Source: an uncultured Collinsella sp. (GTDB lineage: Bacteria; Actinomycetota; Coriobacteriia; Coriobacteriales; Coriobacteriaceae). From it: a stretch of 12,916 bases of DNA. This document shows, in pieces, positions 1 to 5,310 of this stretch (within the stretch, counting starts at the first letter, position 1; every line of letters starts with the position of its first letter). Location: positions 1 through 12,916 of the forward strand of contig CAUBGU010000048.1 in the NCBI GenBank assembly GCA_958435545.1. Direction: 5' to 3'. The translations under genes and the position numbers were made by a program. The notes beneath the pieces are model-generated. The model was not told the DNA's origin and did no database searches. It saw nothing but the letters and a program-made list of their open reading frames with translations.

Positions 1-1522
1 CCACGATCGGCTGCAGCGCGCCGGCATCGCTCACCTGACGCATACCGCGCTCGTCGACGATCTTGTTGGGGTCGTCGCCGGTCTGGGCCATGGCCTCAAA
101 GACCTCGTGCGCCTGGTTGGAGCTGATGGCATCGGTCGCCAGCAGCTTGGCAAGCGCCGCCACCTGAGCCGGCGCGATGCCGGACTCGGCGAGCGACACG
201 CCTGCGCCCTTAAGGTAGGCGATCATCTCGTTGACCAGCAGGTTTGCAACCGTCTGGGCCTCCTTGCCGGCCATACCGGCAGCAGCGGCCTCAAAGAAGT
301 CAGCAAACTCCGGGTCGCCGGCGATCTGCTCGGCGTCGGCCGCCTTAATGCCAAAGTCGGCCTCAAAACGAGCGCACTTGGCATCGGGCAGCTCAGGGAT
401 CTCGCCACGGCAGCGGTCGATGAACTCGTCGTCCAGATCGAACGGCGCCAGGTCGGGATCGGGGAACAGACGATAGTCGTCTGCCGTCTCCTTCACGCGC
501 ATGACCACGGTGCGTTTGCGGCTGGGCTCCCAGTGACGGGTCTCCTGGTAGATAATACCGCCCTCCTCGAGCACCTCGGCCTGACGGCAGATCTCGTAGG
601 CTAGACCGTCATGCAGGCTCTTAAACGAGTTGAGGTTCTTGAGCTCGGTCTTGGTGCCCAGCTTGGTCTCGCCGCGGCGGCGCAGCGACACGTTGCCGTC
701 GCAGCGCATGGAGCCCTTCTCCATGGAGCAGTCCGAAATGCCCAGCGTCACAAAGATGCGACGGAGCTTCTCCATAAACAGGCGAGCCTCCTCGGGCGTG
801 CGCAGGTCGGGCTCGGTGACGAGCTCAATCAGCGGCGTGCCGCAGCGGTTGTAGTCGACGAGCGACTCAGCAGCAGCGGTAATGCGGCCCTCGGCACCGC
901 CCACGTGCACCATCTTGGCGGCATCCTCCTCCATGTGGATGCGCAGGATGCGAATGGGTACCGTGTAGGAACCGTCCTCGCGGCGCTCAGGCATCTGCAG
1001 GTTGGACGCGTCGTAGCTGGCCAGATGGCCGGCACGCTGATTGCCTTCGCGCATGGTCGACGTCATGGACGTGGACAGGCCCTCGGCGTTGGCCGAAGCG
1101 CTCGCCAGGCTCTGGGCCTCGGCCTCGCCAAACGCGCAGTCGGGGCGCTCGGCGGCACCGCGACCGGTCACGTCTAGATCCAGGTGGCCGTACATAGCAA
1201 AGGCGACCGGGCCCTGCGTGGTCTGGAAGTTCTTGGCCATGTCAGGATAGAAGTAGTGCTTGCGGTAGAACATCGAGTGGCGCTGGATCTCGCAGTTGGT
1301 GGCCAGACCGGCCTTGACGATGCTCTCGATGGCGCGCTTGTTGGGCACCGGCAGGGCGCCGGGCAGGCCCAGGCACACCGGGCACACGTTGGCGTTGGGC
1401 TCGTCATCGTGGCTGAGCTTGCAGTTGCAGAACATCTTGGTATCGAGTGCGGTGAGCTCGGTATGGATCTCCAGGCCGATCACGGCCTCCCAATCCTGCA
1501 GGACCTCGGAAAGCTCCTTCAT
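1..1522 (-). CDS. gatB: GatB, Asp/Glu-tRNA amidotransferase subunit B (3' end outside window)
   Basis: GatB binds mischarged Glu-tRNA(Gln) or Asp-tRNA(Asn), activates the acyl side chain with ATP and transfers the ammonia produced by GatA. The start of the protein matches the family closely: VIGLEIHTEL near residues 14-23, a zinc-ligand cysteine pattern (CNC, then CPVC) around residues 32-49, GLPGALPVPN, the YRKHYFYPDMAKNFQ block, and RIHMEEDAAKMVH at about 194-206. About 507 codons lie in the window and the frame is still open at base 1 (last residues LQPIV), so the usual C-terminal YqeY-like tail lies outside. The ATG at 1522-1520 shares its first base with the gatA stop codon (TAATG), which implies translational coupling. 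Between residues about 117 and 194 there is an Ala/Ser-rich insertion absent from typical GatB (about 475 aa); see findings. Function is certain from conservation. Confidence 0.97.
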   Translation of the reverse strand, partial: MKELSEVLQDWEAVIGLEIHTELTALDTKMFCNCKLSHDDEPNANVCPVCLGLPGALPVPNKRAIESIVKAGLATNCEIQRHSMFYRKHYFYPDMAKNFQTTQGPVAFAMYGHLDLDVTGRGAAERPDCAFGEAEAQSLASASANAEGLSTSMTSTMREGNQRAGHLASYDASNLQMPERREDGSYTVPIRILRIHMEEDAAKMVHVGGAEGRITAAAESLVDYNRCGTPLIELVTEPDLRTPEEARLFMEKLRRIFVTLGISDCSMEKGSMRCDGNVSLRRRGETKLGTKTELKNLNSFKSLHDGLAYEICRQAEVLEEGGIIYQETRHWEPSRKRTVVMRVKETADDYRLFPDPDLAPFDLDDEFIDRCRGEIPELPDAKCARFEADFGIKAADAEQIAGDPEFADFFEAAAAGMAGKEAQTVANLLVNEMIAYLKGAGVSLAESGIAPAQVAALAKLLATDAISSNQAHEVFEAMAQTGDDPNKIVDERGMRQVSDAGALQPIV

Positions 1523-3036
1523 TACAGCTCGCCTCCCTTCCCGGCAAAATCGGGCGCGACGGAAAGCGCGGGCGCACCCGTGGCGGCATCGGCAAAGCCG
1601 CGCTCCAGGGCGCGGGCAAACGTGAGCAGCTGACGGTCCTTAAACGCCGGACCAACCAGCTGGGCAGAAACGGGCAGCTGAGTATCCTCGCCCAGGCCCA
1701 GCGGCACCGAGATGCCACCGTTGCCGCAAATGTTGAGCGAGATGGTGTACAGGTCCGAAAGGTACATCTGTGTGGGGTCGCTAATCTCGCCAAACTTAAA
1801 GGCCGTGCGCGGCGAGGCGGGCATGAGGATGGTGTCCACCTTGGCGTACGCGGCGTCGTAGTCCTGCGTGATGAGTGTGCGGGCCTTTTGCGCTGCGTAG
1901 TAATACTTGTCGTACACGCCCGAGCTCAGCAGGTAGGCGCCGAGCATCTGACGGCGCTTGGCCTCGGCACCAAAGCCGTGGGCGCGCGACAGCGAGCTCT
2001 GGTCGGACAGGTTGGCGCAGCCCTCCTCCTGATAGCCGTAGCGAATGCCGTCGAAGCGGGCCAGGTTGGAGAACGCCTCGGCCGGGCCGATGACGTAGTA
2101 GGCGGCGATGGCGGCGTCCAGGTGCGGCAGGTCGACCTCGACCAGCTCGGCACCCTGGTTCTGCAGCTCCTGGGCGGCGCGCTGAACAGCGGCCTTGACC
2201 TCGGGCGTCAGGCCCTCGGCCTCCATAAACGCGGGGATGATGCCCACGCGCTTGCCCTCGATACTGTCGTTGAGGTGCTCGGTAAAGTCGACGGCACAAT
2301 CCTGGCTGGTGCAGTCGTACGGATCGTGGCCCGCGCCGGTAAGCGCGTTCATGGCCAGCGCAACATCCTCGACCGTGCGGCCAAAGGGGCCCACCTGGTC
2401 GAGCGACGAGCCAAAGGCGACCACGCCGTAACGGCTCACGGCGCCATACGTGGGCTTAAAGCCCACCACGCCGCACAGCGACGCCGGCTGGCGAATGGAG
2501 CCGCCGGTGTCCGAACCCAGCGAGAGCGCAACCTCGCCCGCGGCGACGGCGGCAGCGGAGCCGCCCGAAGAGCCGCCGGGCACGCGCTCGGTATCCCAGG
2601 GGTTGTTGGTGCGATGGAACGCCGAGCTCTCGGTAGAGCTGCCAAAGGCGAACTCGTCCATGTTGGCCTTGCCCATGGGCAGGCAGCCGGCATCGAGCAT
2701 GCGCTGGACGCAGGTAGCGGTGTAGACGCTCTGATAGTTCTCGAGCATGCGGGAAGCGCAGGTGGTGCGCGTGCCCACGAGGTTCATGTTGTCCTTAATG
2801 GCCAGCGGCACGCCCGCGAGCGGGGGCAGCGGCTTGCCTGCGGCACGGTCGGCATCCACGCGCGCGGCGGCCTCGAGCGCGAGCTCGGGCGACACCTGCA
2901 GGAATGCCTGAACCCCGCCCTCGCGCGCCTCGATGGCAGCAAGGGAGGCCTGGGCCACCTCGGTGGCGGTAAAGTCGCCGGCGGCAACGCCCGCGGCGAT
3001 CTGGGCGGCGGTAAGGGAATCGAAGCTCTGCGCCAT
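1522..3036 (-). CDS. gatA: GatA, glutaminase/amidase subunit of the tRNA amidotransferase
   Basis: GatA hydrolyses glutamine (or asparagine) and supplies ammonia to GatB in the GatCAB complex of the cytoplasm. The 504-residue protein has normal family length and the full amidase signature. Catalytic Lys81 lies in LAIKDNMN, the cis-Ser156 in GGSSGGSAAA, and the nucleophile Ser180 in DTGGSIRQPAS, giving an intact Ser-cisSer-Lys triad. The catalytic numbering is assigned by comparison with GatA structures. The start ATG (3036-3034) overlaps the gatC stop by one base (TAATG), and the stop overlaps the gatB start in the same way, so the three subunits are translated as a coupled unit in the order C-A-B. 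Base composition is high (75% GC in the one line I counted, 2461-2520) and fits a resident core gene. No anomaly seen. Confidence 0.98.
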   Translation of the reverse strand: MAQSFDSLTAAQIAAGVAAGDFTATEVAQASLAAIEAREGGVQAFLQVSPELALEAAARVDADRAAGKPLPPLAGVPLAIKDNMNLVGTRTTCASRMLENYQSVYTATCVQRMLDAGCLPMGKANMDEFAFGSSTESSAFHRTNNPWDTERVPGGSSGGSAAAVAAGEVALSLGSDTGGSIRQPASLCGVVGFKPTYGAVSRYGVVAFGSSLDQVGPFGRTVEDVALAMNALTGAGHDPYDCTSQDCAVDFTEHLNDSIEGKRVGIIPAFMEAEGLTPEVKAAVQRAAQELQNQGAELVEVDLPHLDAAIAAYYVIGPAEAFSNLARFDGIRYGYQEEGCANLSDQSSLSRAHGFGAEAKRRQMLGAYLLSSGVYDKYYYAAQKARTLITQDYDAAYAKVDTILMPASPRTAFKFGEISDPTQMYLSDLYTISLNICGNGGISVPLGLGEDTQLPVSAQLVGPAFKDRQLLTFARALERGFADAATGAPALSVAPDFAGKGGEL

Positions 3037-3347
3037 TACTCGCTCTCCCCCTCTCCCAAAATGGACGGCACGCGGAAGTAGCGGTCGCGCGCGCTGCCGG
3101 CGTTTTCGAGCGCGACGTCGAGCGACAGGTCGCGCTCGGGCTCGCGTAGGTCATCGCCCATCACGTTGGACAGGCTTCCGATGGGATGGAACGTGGGTTC
3201 CACGTCGGGCAAGTCATATTGCAAGACGGGCTCGAGCATCTGGACGGCGTCGTTCATGTAGGACGTCATCTGGGTGAGCTCGTCATCGGTCAGTGCGATC
3301 TTTGCGTACTCGGCGATGCCGCGCACGTCTTTCTCGCTGAGTGCCAT
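3036..3347 (-). CDS. gatC: GatC, small subunit of the tRNA amidotransferase
   Basis: GatC is the small belt subunit that wraps round and stabilises the GatA-GatB interface. The 103-residue product begins MALSEKDVRGIAEYAKIAL and contains the family block around PTFHP, followed by the short helix and the DRYFRVPSIL end typical of GatC. I chose the ATG at 3347 because a strong Shine-Dalgarno run (GGAAGGGAG) lies about 8 bases upstream. An in-frame ATG 18 bases earlier (3365) has no such site. The gene is first in the gatCAB operon, about 29 bases after a probable transcription start, and its stop overlaps the gatA start by one base. Confidence 0.95.
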   Translation of the reverse strand: MALSEKDVRGIAEYAKIALTDDELTQMTSYMNDAVQMLEPVLQYDLPDVEPTFHPIGSLSNVMGDDLREPERDLSLDVALENAGSARDRYFRVPSILGEGESE

Positions 3348-3382
3348 AGGCGCTCCCTTCCGCATAACAGTTAAACCGCTCT

Positions 3383-3388
3383 AGTATA
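3383..3388 (-). promoter_or_regulatory. Probable -10 element of the gatCAB promoter
   Basis: The minus strand reads TATACT here, a 5/6 match to the vegetative -10, directly preceded by TTG. It sits about 36-41 bases ahead of the gatC start codon, leaving an untranslated leader of about 29 bases. No convincing -35 hexamer lies 16-18 bases further upstream (about 3405-3411), so promoter strength is uncertain. It is the only good -10 in this spacer reading towards gatC. Confidence 0.4.
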
Positions 3389-3463
3389 CAAGGCAACGCC
3401 GCTTGGAGCAGATGCTTTACCTAAATGCAGCGAAAACGTAACGAGGGCGGCGGCTGACAGGCG

Positions 3464-3501
3464 GCGGGCTGGCGGTTTTGTAGCGAAAACCGCCAGCCCG
3501 C
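3464..3501. repeat. Perfect 16-bp inverted repeat (hairpin 1) in the gatC-sortase spacer
   Basis: Arms 3464-3479 and 3486-3501 are perfect reverse complements, separated by the 6-base loop GTAGCG. The arm begins GCGGGCTGGCGG and ends TTTT. The hairpin would be very stable in RNA or single-stranded DNA. No U-tract follows on either strand, so it is not a textbook intrinsic terminator, although it could still end or protect the sortase transcript. It is the first of three palindromes in the 3348-3650 spacer, which contains no credible gene. Confidence 0.85.
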
Positions 3502-3531
3502 AACGAAAACCGTCTCGCCCACAACGAAAAG

Positions 3532-3588
3532 CATCACAACATTCGACGCTTTTCGTCCAAATCGCGATTTTCATCGAATGTTGTGATG
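3532..3588. repeat. Perfect 15-bp inverted repeat with 27-base loop (hairpin 2)
   Basis: Arms 3532-3546 (CATCACAACATTCGA) and 3574-3588 are perfect reverse complements around a 27-base central segment rich in TTTTCG/ATTTTC words. The same arm-plus-core layout is seen in intergenic REP/BIME-type units. No function can be assigned from the sequence. Confidence 0.8.
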
Positions 3589-3602
3589 GTTTGGAAGTCC
3601 CG

Positions 3603-3637
3603 ACCACCACAAAGGTGCCTGTCCCCTTTGTGGTGGT
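3603..3637. repeat. REP-like palindrome, copy 1 (13-bp arms, 9-base loop)
   Basis: Arms 3603-3615 and 3625-3637 (ACCACCACAAAGG and its complement) enclose the loop TGCCTGTCC. A second copy with the same layout and orientation and two paired base changes lies at 12826-12858. The element starts 13 bases past the sortase stop codon, so it is probably in the 3' end of that transcript. GGTGCCTGTCCCCTTT-type palindromes resemble REP elements mobilised by IS200-like REP-associated tyrosine transposases, but no transposase is in the window; that link is recalled knowledge plus inference. Confidence 0.75.
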
Positions 3638-3650
3638 TCTGGAGAATGTC

Positions 3651-4589
3651 CTATGCCGAGGCCTTGGCCTTGCGGCGCTTGCGGACCGCGTGGATCACGA
3701 TGTCCAGCAGCAACAGCACAATGGCTACGACCACGATGAGCACGGCAAACTCGCGCTTGCCCCAGTGGCGACCGGCCAGCGATTTTTGCTTGTCGACGTC
3801 CTTCTTGCTGTACTTGGTGCGCACGCAATGCACCAGCAGGCGATGGTCGTTCACGCCGTAGGGCGTGCAGGTGACGAGCGTCACCTTGTCGGCGCCGGGC
3901 TCGATGGTTAGCGACTCCATCTCCTCGGGCAGCACCACCTCGGAGTCCACCATCTTGTAGGCGAGCGTCTTGTTCATGGTGTGCAGCAACACCAGGTCGC
4001 CGGGCTCCAGCGAGTGGATGTCGTCGAACATGCTCAGGTTGCGCATGCCCGAGTGCGCGGTGAGCACGCAATGAGTCGAGGTGCCGCCCACCGGCAGGCT
4101 CGTGCCCTCCAGGTGGCCGACGCCCGCCATAAGGACTTCTTCGCTCGTGCCGTGGTAGATGGGCATGCTCACGTCGATGGAGGGAATCTCGACCCAGCTC
4201 ATCATGGGGTCGCGGTCAAAGATGAGCTGCTGAGCGTAGGGCTCGATCTGGTCGGCGGGAAGCTCGGTGGCCTCGCCCGCCAGCTGCTCGTTATAGGAGC
4301 GCGCCTGAAGCAGGATGCGCTCGCGCTCCTCGGCAGACAGCGCGTCCACGGTGCTGGACACCGTGCTGATCTGGTTGAACACGCCCGAGGCCTCGAGCCG
4401 GTCCAAGATCCACGGCCAGGTCATAAGGCCCACGCCAATAAGAATGATGACGATGGTGATGAGACGGTCGGCCCAGCGCGGCAGTCGCTTGCGGCGGCGC
4501 TTGGGCTTTGGTTGAGGTTTGGGCTGAGGGCTTGAGCCGCCGTTGTCCGCGGCGTTACTGCTCTTCATATGTTTGGCGCCCTGCACCAT
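3651..4589 (-). CDS. srtC: Class C (pilus-polymerising) sortase
   Basis: A membrane transpeptidase that cleaves LPxTG-like signals of pilins and links the resulting acyl-enzyme to a lysine of the next subunit. In its 312 residues: a Pro/Lys-rich cytoplasmic N-terminus; a membrane span at about 42-61; the sortase fold with VEIPSIDVSMPIYHGTS and GHLEGTSLPVGG; catalytic His179 (LTAHSG), Cys241 (TLVTCTPYG) and Arg250 (NDHRLLV); a second membrane span at about 281-299 and a basic tail. Two spans and the TCTPYG block place it in class C. The usual DP(F/W/Y) lid is not seen; EPY at 116-118 is the nearest equivalent. I chose the ATG at 4589 because GAGGAG lies 9 bases upstream; an internal ATG at codon 8 has a weak site. 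The two pilins and adhesin upstream on the same strand are its obvious substrates, but an intrinsic terminator and a small gene separate it from them. Confidence 0.95.
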   Translation of the reverse strand: MVQGAKHMKSSNAADNGGSSPQPKPQPKPKRRRKRLPRWADRLITIVIILIGVGLMTWPWILDRLEASGVFNQISTVSSTVDALSAEERERILLQARSYNEQLAGEATELPADQIEPYAQQLIFDRDPMMSWVEIPSIDVSMPIYHGTSEEVLMAGVGHLEGTSLPVGGTSTHCVLTAHSGMRNLSMFDDIHSLEPGDLVLLHTMNKTLAYKMVDSEVVLPEEMESLTIEPGADKVTLVTCTPYGVNDHRLLVHCVRTKYSKKDVDKQKSLAGRHWGKREFAVLIVVVAIVLLLLDIVIHAVRKRRKAKASA

Positions 4590-4627
4590 CGCCGGTCACT
4601 CCTCTACAACTCAAGTTGTCTGAACAA

Positions 4628-4656
4628 ATAATAGCCGATTAGCGAGCTCATGCGCT
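4628..4656 (-). promoter_or_regulatory. Candidate sortase promoter
   Basis: On the minus strand TATTAT (4633-4628, 5/6 to the -10 consensus) lies 39-44 bases ahead of the sortase start. With a 17-base spacer the -35 position would be AGCGCA (4656-4651), which is a poor match and overlaps one arm of the TGCGCAA inverted repeat at 4655-4685. A weak -35 overlapped by a symmetrical site is typical of a regulated promoter. This is inference from sequence only. Confidence 0.4.
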
Positions 4657-4685
4657 GCGCAACGCAGCCTGGCAGCATTGCGCAG
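4655..4685. promoter_or_regulatory. Operator-like inverted repeat ahead of the sortase gene
   Basis: Arms CTGCGCAA (4655-4662) and TTGCGCAG (4678-4685) are perfect reverse complements separated by 15 bases, which places equivalent positions about two helical turns apart (22 bases). The left arm touches the presumed -35 region of the sortase promoter. The same TGCGCAA half-site forms the repeat at 12422-12442 in the adhesin leader. Regulator unknown. Confidence 0.45.
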
Positions 4686-4719
4686 TGCAAGTATGGGCCC
4701 GCATTTGAGTTTTCAAAAT

Positions 4720-4747
4720 ATCCCGAATCGGCTGGGCGATTCGGGAT
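4720..4747 (-). terminator. Hairpin upstream of the sortase gene, possible terminator
   Basis: Arms ATCCCGAATC (4720-4729) and GATTCGGGAT (4738-4747) form a perfect 10-bp stem with an 8-base loop. On the minus strand the stem is followed by ATTTTGAAAAC, a short interrupted T-run. It could stop transcripts from the small gene at 4852-5004 before the sortase, or act as a weak attenuator. Strength is uncertain. Confidence 0.45.
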
Positions 4748-4822
4748 ACAATGGCAATAGAAAACGACGCATCCCGCGTAAGTGTTCGAAAGCGCGGGCG
4801 GCCTAGTTTTCTGGTTTTGTTA

Positions 4823-4850
4823 AATGCCCGGGCCTCTAACCCCGGGCATT
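4823..4850 (-). terminator. GC-rich hairpin directly after the small membrane-protein gene
   Basis: Arms AATGCCCGGG (4823-4832) and CCCGGGCATT (4841-4850) pair perfectly around an 8-base loop, one base beyond the stop codon of the gene at 4852-5004. On the minus strand it is followed by TAACAAAACC, which is not a good U-tract. On the plus strand it is followed by CTTATTT. It most likely ends or stabilises the small gene's transcript; bidirectional use is possible. Confidence 0.5.
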
Positions 4851-4851
4851 C

Positions 4852-5004
4852 TTATTTGCGCTTGTTGCGGCGCAAATGCCTTCTACCGTCCGCACCGCGC
4901 GTGCGCCTACGGACCTTAAACCGAACCTCATACGAGTCAAGAAACGCGATGACGAACGTGCCCACCGCCGCGAGGGCGGCGAGCGCGTTAAGGAATTTCA
5001 GCAT
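4852..5004 (-). CDS. Small membrane protein with basic tail, probably SOS-controlled (function unknown)
   Basis: A 50-residue product. Residues about 3-23 (KFLNALAALAAVGTFVIAFL) form one hydrophobic span. Residues 27-50 are strongly basic, with more than ten Arg/Lys (VRRRTRG and HLRRNKRK), so by the positive-inside rule the tail should face the cytoplasm. The ATG at 5004 is preceded by GGAGG with a spacing of about 8 bases, one of the best ribosome sites in the window. An earlier GTG in frame (5082) has none. A promoter with an overlapping LexA-type box lies about 80-120 bases upstream, and hairpins lie on both sides, so the gene looks like a self-contained unit between the pilins and the sortase. 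I do not recognise the family. Small single-span SOS proteins elsewhere include division inhibitors and membrane-depolarising toxins, which is analogy only. Confidence 0.7.
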   Translation of the reverse strand: MLKFLNALAALAAVGTFVIAFLDSYEVRFKVRRRTRGADGRRHLRRNKRK

Positions 5005-5081
5005 TTGGGGACCTCCGATCGAGTCGTCGGCCGCCCGCGCACGGGATGCGTCGCAAGGGTATTTTACTGCGAGCACTCGCA

Positions 5082-5110
5082 CTTACAGCTGGTAAACGCA
5101 ATATTTGCAA
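5082..5110 (-). promoter_or_regulatory. Promoter of the small membrane-protein gene
   Basis: On the minus strand TTGCAA (5110-5105) and TGTAAG (5087-5082) are separated by exactly 17 bases, with matches of 4/6 each to the vegetative -35 and -10 hexamers. The start point would be near 5075, giving a leader of about 70 bases. A short palindrome (GCGAG-CA-CTCGC, 5069-5080) falls at the start point. The -35 overlaps the SOS box at 5107-5122. Confidence 0.45.
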
Positions 5111-5122
5111 ACACCTGTTCGC
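5107..5122 (-). promoter_or_regulatory. LexA/SOS box
   Basis: The minus strand reads GCGAACAGGTGTTTGC. The core CGAACAGGTGTTTG agrees with the Bacillus/actinobacterial LexA consensus CGAACRNRYGTTYC at every position but the last, and with the CGAAC-N4-GTT symmetry of mycobacterial SOS boxes. It overlaps the -35 of the promoter reading into the small gene at 4852-5004, the classic position for LexA repression. No plus-strand gene lies nearby as an alternative target. Confidence 0.6.
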
Positions 5123-5171
5123 TAACCATACGCCCGATCCTTCGAGCAACGGCGCCCCGCCTGCGTTGTCC

Positions 5172-5210
5172 AAAAAGAACGGGGCAGACTCCAGTGCGGA
5201 GTCTGCCCCG
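5172..5210 (-). terminator. Intrinsic terminator of the adhesin-pilin operon
   Basis: A perfect 13-bp stem (arms 5180-5192 and 5198-5210, sequence CGGGGCAGACTCC and its complement) with a 5-base loop is followed on the minus strand by TTCTTTTT (5179-5172). It lies about 100 bases past the stop of the pilin gene at 5311-7080. This is the clearest rho-independent terminator in the window, and it separates the structural pilus genes from the small gene and the sortase. Confidence 0.9.
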
Positions 5211-5310
5211 AAAAGAGAATGGCAAAGCAAGAACGTGGATGGACGAGAAAAGTGTCCGCAAGTCTCACGGCCATCACATCCCACCTGCCAAAGGGATGGG
5301 TGAGCGAGCG

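Larger units (their letters stand above)
3348..3650. other. Palindrome-rich spacer between sortase and gatC (303 bases, no gene seen)
   Basis: It contains the gatCAB leader and -10 on the gatC side, then three perfect inverted repeats, and a scattered CGAAAA word at 3431, 3484, 3504 and 3525. The only open frame of note (minus strand, 3371-3610) is built from the palindromes and has no ribosome site. Confidence 0.7.
5005..5310. other. Spacer between the pilin gene and the small gene (306 bases)
   Basis: This gap holds, in minus-strand order, a weak 6-bp hairpin (CATCCC/GGGATG, 5277-5298) just after the pilin stop, the strong terminator at 5172-5210, the LexA-type box and promoter, and the leader of the small gene. 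I find no further coding sequence with a ribosome site. Confidence 0.7.

Noticed and set aside
107..3277. Long plus-strand open frames opposite gatA, gatB and the adhesin
   Set aside because: They are antisense shadows of conserved genes in GC-rich DNA, with Arg/Ala/Pro-rich nonsense composition and no ribosome sites.
3371..3610. 79-codon minus-strand open frame between gatC and the sortase
   Set aside because: It runs straight through the perfect palindromes, has no ribosome site and no recognisable protein features.
4740..4860. Possible plus-strand small RNA or short gene (TACAAT -10 at 4746, hairpin at 4823-4850 followed by CTTATTT)
   Set aside because: There is no -35 at proper distance, no ribosome site before the ATG, and the hairpin is better explained as the end of the minus-strand small gene.
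4854..4877. TTTGCGC/GCGCAAA palindrome resembling the TGCGCAA operator
   Set aside because: It lies in the coding end of the small gene (RRNKRK) and lacks the exact half-site; likely coincidence of Arg/Lys codons.
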